Below, piece by piece: positions 19,822-23,274 of a DNA stretch of 23,274 nt. The first letter of the stretch is position 1. Each line of letters starts with the position of its first letter. Position numbers and translations under genes: made by a program. Below the pieces are notes generated by a model. It searched no databases and was not told the DNA's origin. It saw nothing but the letters and a program-made list of their open reading frames with translations. The DNA comes from Rhizomucor pusillus (taxonomy: Eukaryota; Mucoromycota; Mucoromycetes; Mucorales; Lichtheimiaceae): NCBI GenBank assembly GCA_900175165.2, contig FWWN02000342.1:1-23274 (forward strand). The letters are read 5' to 3'.

Positions 19822-21456
19822 ATGGACAGCAACGAAAATGGCAATAATAGCACTTTGGAGCAATCGCCAAAGATCAACGGCAACGATACCCACAGTGATA
19901 CAACAAAGGAACAGGATGCTTCTGTGCCGTTAGAAGACACACAAAACGACTTCAACTGGGACGACGAGGAGTTTGGAAAAGAACAAGTTAACCCGGCTAT
20001 TGCTGTTACAACGGATAATGTGGATGACGACGAATTCGGCGACTTTGATGACTTTGCAACGCCAATCGAAGCTGAAGGAGACGACGACTTTGGAGACTTT
20101 GGAGACTTTGAGACAACAGAAGAATTACAGCAAGAATCATTTGCTGACCAAGACGACAAAGACAACGATGACGAGATACCCAAAACACCTACTAAGACGG
20201 AAGAGTATGTGCGTATTGATGTTGTCAATGATTCTATTAGCATCTCAATGTACTGACATGCGGTGAAAATGGTGCTAGATACATATCCTCGAAGCTGGAT
20301 CAAACCCTGAAGAAGCTTTCGGTCGTATAGCCGATATATTTGCAGAAATGTGGTCTAGCGGTTTTGAAGAGCAAATACAATCACCTACTGGACTTGAACA
20401 ACCTACTCCCAAGGATACCTTGTGCACAGAGCGCAGGTGAGCATTCTTTATTGTTGGGAGGAAACGGTTGTTATGTGAATTGATGGCTGATAATTTATCA
20501 GTGCAAGTTTGTGGGATAAGCTCTCCAGGGACTCTGTGTTCTATAACCCTATCACCGGTGCAGTCGGCCAATTCCAGTGGACGCGGTCAGAATCAAACAG
20601 GGCATATCTGAGTGCATTAGGTGTTACTGTCAGCTACGAAGATGTACGTTGTTCTATGTGAAAATGTGCTGACAAGAGTAAGCTAACGACGATCAATTTT
20701 AAAGACCAGAAAATCAAGCAATGGTTATCCAAACCAGTCATCAACGAGCAATGGATATAGCAAACGACCGCATTCAAATTATCTGGATACAAAGAGCAAG
20801 AATGGATCTGCAGTGAGCGTCGCAGGACAGCTAGATAGGCGGCTCAATTCAGGTCACGCACGATCAGCATCCTTATCTGGCGTCAACGTGGCATTCAATG
20901 GCAACAACTACGAAGCTGAGAATGGCAATCGAAAGATCGTTGAAGAGGAACCGGAGCTTGACATCGATATTGCCAAAGCATACTGTGAATTAACAGAGGG
21001 TACCTACCTAGAATCGGTGGAAGTGTAAGGAAAGAAGCTAATGAAATTGATCTAGAAACGATACGAGTATTCCCCAACGAAAAACTGAAATCGATGATCA
21101 CGGAGCTGTCTCGATTGCAGCGACAAGCATCTGAATATCTCGGATATCTTCTCGATCAACGGGAACAGTTGATGATGGACGCAGAAACATACAATGATCT
21201 AATCAGCTGCATTGTCGGTCACGCACAGCGACTTCGTGAGCAGAATGTAGGAAGGGACGCCAGTCCGGCTATGGTCAGCAAGAGGAAAAAGCCAAGTGGT
21301 CTTAGCATGCTGCGACGGAAACAAAACACGGCAACGCAGGCAACATTCAGTGCATCCATGGGTGGTGGAGTTGTCGGCGTAAAGCAGCAGCAGTCAGCAG
21401 CGAGTAATGCACCAAAGAAAGCAGCGTCGGCTTCAGAAGGTCGACGGTCCATGTAG
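19822..21456 (+). CDS. Aftiphilin-like clathrin-adaptor accessory protein
   Basis: Five exons (19822-20208, 20279-20436, 20502-20643, 20705-20999, 21056-21456) encode 460 residues. The acidic N-terminus carries three gamma-ear/GAE-type peptides: WDDEEFG (46-52), DDEFGDFDDF (69-78) and DDDFGDFGDFE (87-97), which in aftiphilin and relatives bind AP-1 and GGA ear domains. Residues about 184-228 resemble the aftiphilin clathrin-binding region: SLWDKLSRDSVFYNP, then GQFQWTRSESNRAYLSALG. A Ser/Asn-rich linker follows, then a helical segment (about residue 330 on) with a coiled-coil pattern, and a basic tail. The likely role is clathrin/AP-1 traffic at the trans-Golgi or endosome. At the first junction, GTATGT at 20205 breaks the frame, so GTGCGT at 20209 is used. 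Alternative in-frame starts are at 19747 and 19807. The 3' end converges on the YEATS gene. Confidence 0.8.
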
Positions 21457-21623
21457 AGTTCTCTTTTTTCTTAAAATCACTTGTATACATAGTATAATCA
21501 ACCTTTACACGCTACATAATTACCAAAGTTTTGCAACTTAAAAATATTTACTGAAAGAAGGAAGAAAAGTAACCAGTTTTTAAAAGAAGGAAACAAGAGA
21601 GACTATATACAAAGTTTGGATAT

Positions 21624-22390
21624 CTAATTTCCTTTGGCCTTTTCTTGGTCCAAGTAGGCTTTACGTTGCCGCAATGCAATGATTTCCTTGTTGACTTCGG
21701 CCTGCGCTTTTTCGATGCTTTCCAGTTCCTCCTGCTCCATCTGCACACAAAATGGTGCTACGGTAGGGTCCTTGCCATTGTATCGCCGTGTAGGTATGCC
21801 TGGCGATGATATGACATTGTTCTCCTCCATCACCCTGTAGCATGATTCAGACGGTTCGTTGAAAATCTAACAGCACTGTAATCAATATAATTTCGGTCTC
21901 ATTTGTCGATCGAGTGTTTCAATTACCAATTCGTCGTATAAGAAGCTCGTAACAGGTTTATCTTTCGGCCAGGGACCTCCTGATGGATCGTCCTGGTACG
22001 GATGTAATCGAATATGGTGGTATAACTGCACTGCTTTTTCGTTGATCGCCGGTTGGAAATGGACCCTGATCATTACTTCAAACTCGCCCCATCCAGTTTC
22101 GTGAACTTCAAACGGTGGTTCCTCCACGACTTTTTATTTCACGTTAGATACATGCGCATGTGTATCGCTTTATTATCCTCACCTCGGACTGGGTCAGCGT
22201 ATGTCTCGTGGAGTCGAAAGGTGACCTTTTTGATCATGAAGGTAAGATCGCCGTGGAACCCACGGATTCCAACAGTCCATTGATGTGTATGATCAGAGTT
22301 TGCCGATTTCTTGCCCGTCAGTGGTGATGCGACATTAAATGTGTAAAAGGGTACAGTGACGCTGACACCTTTCAATCGGCGGAGCGACAT
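21624..22390 (-). CDS. YAF9: YEATS-domain protein Yaf9/GAS41
   Basis: Three exons (22390-22183, 22129-21927, 21866-21624) encode 217 residues, close to Yaf9 and GAS41. It is the acyl-lysine reader shared by the SWR1 chromatin remodeller (H2A.Z deposition) and the NuA4 acetyltransferase in the nucleus. The YEATS domain fills residues about 6-140: RLKGVSV, DHTHQWTV (33-40), KKVTFRLHETYADP and ETGWGEFEVMI. The aromatic cage appears as Y64, W83 and F86, with His in HTHQW. The tail (about 170-215) is a charged coiled coil (EQEELESIEKAQAEVNKEI), the part that anchors Yaf9/GAS41 to its complexes. Introns are 53 and 60 bp and phases agree. I chose the start at 22390 because the family begins just before R-x-K-G-V; an in-frame ATG at 22462 would add 24 Ser/Thr/Pro/His-rich residues. 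Confidence 0.95.
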
Positions 22391-23274
22391 TGTGTGTGTA
22401 TGTGTGGGGAGGAGAGGTGGAGTGAAAGAAGAACGAGTGTCGGATCCTGCGCGCACCACCATTTTTCTTTTCCACTTTAAATATTTAAATATCTCTCCTT
22501 AGTAGAAAAATGACCACTTGACCTGCCTTTTTTCGGACGTCCTCTTTAAGTAATCCATTTCCACTTTGAGACGTAGAACACTAATCTGGCTAGACTCGAG
22601 AATGGTTTTCCTCCTGTTATTGGCTCTTTTTTTCCAAAAAATCGCTTTGGAAGCCCTTTTTTTTCTGGAGGTTGTAGCGATTTGAAGAGTGGGAGGAGCG
22701 CCGGGTTTCTGACGGAAAACTGTACTTAATTAATTTATACACCTTCCACATGCGTTGGATGGAAGAGTGTATAAACGAAATGGGCTACAAAATTAATGTT
22801 CACTTTTGGAGTTTGGCAGACAGAACAGGCACCAATCCAGGGAACTCGACTTTGAAAATTTTTGGTATTCAGTACCTGTATTCCCACCAAGTCCCCAGCC
22901 AGTGTCTTTGCGCGAAGCACATCACGACGGCAAGAGCGCCCAAGGCAAGCATTGAATTCACTTTTCTGTATCAAACCTTTGTATTCCGGAACCTCGCTGT
23001 GTTTTTGCGCGAAGCGCATCGCGGCGCCAGGAGCGCTCCAACATGTTCAGGAGATAAAGAGGTGAGCGCTACTGTTATGAATTAAACCGAAAATTGTGGG
23101 CGTATGTGCGCCGCGACGCAGGAGCGCTAACAGCAAATCAAGAATATACTCCATCGAGCGCCGGTCTGAATAAACCGGAAATTCGACGGTGCTGTGCTAC
23201 AAGGGGCGACCGGACGTATTTCGAGCTGGAGCTTAAGTAGATTAGACAGTATGCGTAAATGAAAGGGACGAAGG
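22391..23274. other. Right-edge region: YEATS promoter, then unassigned DNA with GC-rich repeats
   Basis: The first part is the upstream region of the YEATS gene, with a TG-rich run and TTTAAATATTTAAATA at about 22476-22491. The rest has frames on both strands (plus 22750-23085, minus 22735-23019) without recognisable domains. It contains a diverged repeat, annotated separately. Confidence 0.45.
22905..23130. repeat. Diverged GC-rich repeat, three copies about 91-97 bp apart
   Basis: Copy 1 (22905-22941) and copy 2 (23002-23039) share a TTTGCGCGAAGC start, a GC-rich middle and a GAGCGC-containing end, with six substitutions (five of them transitions) and one indel. Copy 3 (about 23105-23130) keeps only the right part, ending GCAGGAGCGCT. 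The GAGCGC core also occurs alone near 22696 and 23155. The sequence between copies is not obviously repeated, so this is not a simple tandem array. Confidence 0.6.

Noticed and set aside
20205..20278. GTATGT at 20205 as the first donor of the aftiphilin-like gene
   Set aside because: A better-looking hexamer, but it puts exon 2 in a frame that soon hits a stop; GTGCGT four bases on keeps the frame.
22750..23085. 111-codon plus-strand frame and opposing minus frame at 22735-23019
   Set aside because: They run through the GC-rich repeat copies and show no domain; the open frames probably reflect GC content.

Overview
The window is nuclear DNA of a filamentous fungus, most likely an early-diverging one (Mucoromycota/Mucorales). 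This rests on genes broken by many very short introns (37 placed by reading frame and family fit, 51 to 117 bp, usually with CTAAC/CTGAC/CTAAT-like branch sites), CT-rich leaders, and a gene mix that keeps an Artemis-like nuclease and an aftiphilin-like protein. The phylum is inference; no ribosomal or mitochondrial marker is present.

Layout from left to right: the 5' end of an unidentified minus-strand gene at the left edge (1-136); a minus-strand Hsp20 small heat-shock protein (788-1276); a gene-free kilobase; a plus-strand Anp1/Mnn9-family glycosyltransferase (2409-3513); then three minus-strand genes: an Artemis/SNM1-type nuclease (3681-5654, seven exons), a serine-rich alpha/beta hydrolase (5835-7494, three exons) and an F-box protein (7766-8737). 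A 2.9-kb stretch without a convincing gene follows. At 11653-13427 a small unrecognised two-exon protein and a seven-helix membrane protein are divergently transcribed from a 137-bp gap; the membrane-protein gene has a 12-nt microexon. After another 1.4-kb gap, the right third is dense: an M13 (neprilysin-type) metallopeptidase (14789-17681, nine exons), Rab7/Ypt7 (17847-18948, eight exons), the complex I subunit NDUFA12 (minus, 19113-19665), an aftiphilin-like trafficking protein (19822-21456, five exons) and the YEATS protein Yaf9/GAS41 (minus, 21624-22390). The last 0.9 kb has no supported gene but holds diverged GC-rich repeat copies.

The genes are unrelated housekeeping functions: endolysosomal and trans-Golgi traffic, Golgi mannan synthesis, DNA repair, chromatin, respiration and stress. 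There is no sign of a metabolic cluster, mobile element, CRISPR array or clear horizontal transfer. I found no new multi-gene system. The most useful observations are gene-level: a glycosyltransferase that has lost its DxD motif, two GC-AG introns with the same donor, a 12-nt microexon, an M13 peptidase whose zinc motif is split by an intron and whose model lacks a membrane anchor, an unrecognised 82-residue protein, and a GC-rich repeat family at the right edge.
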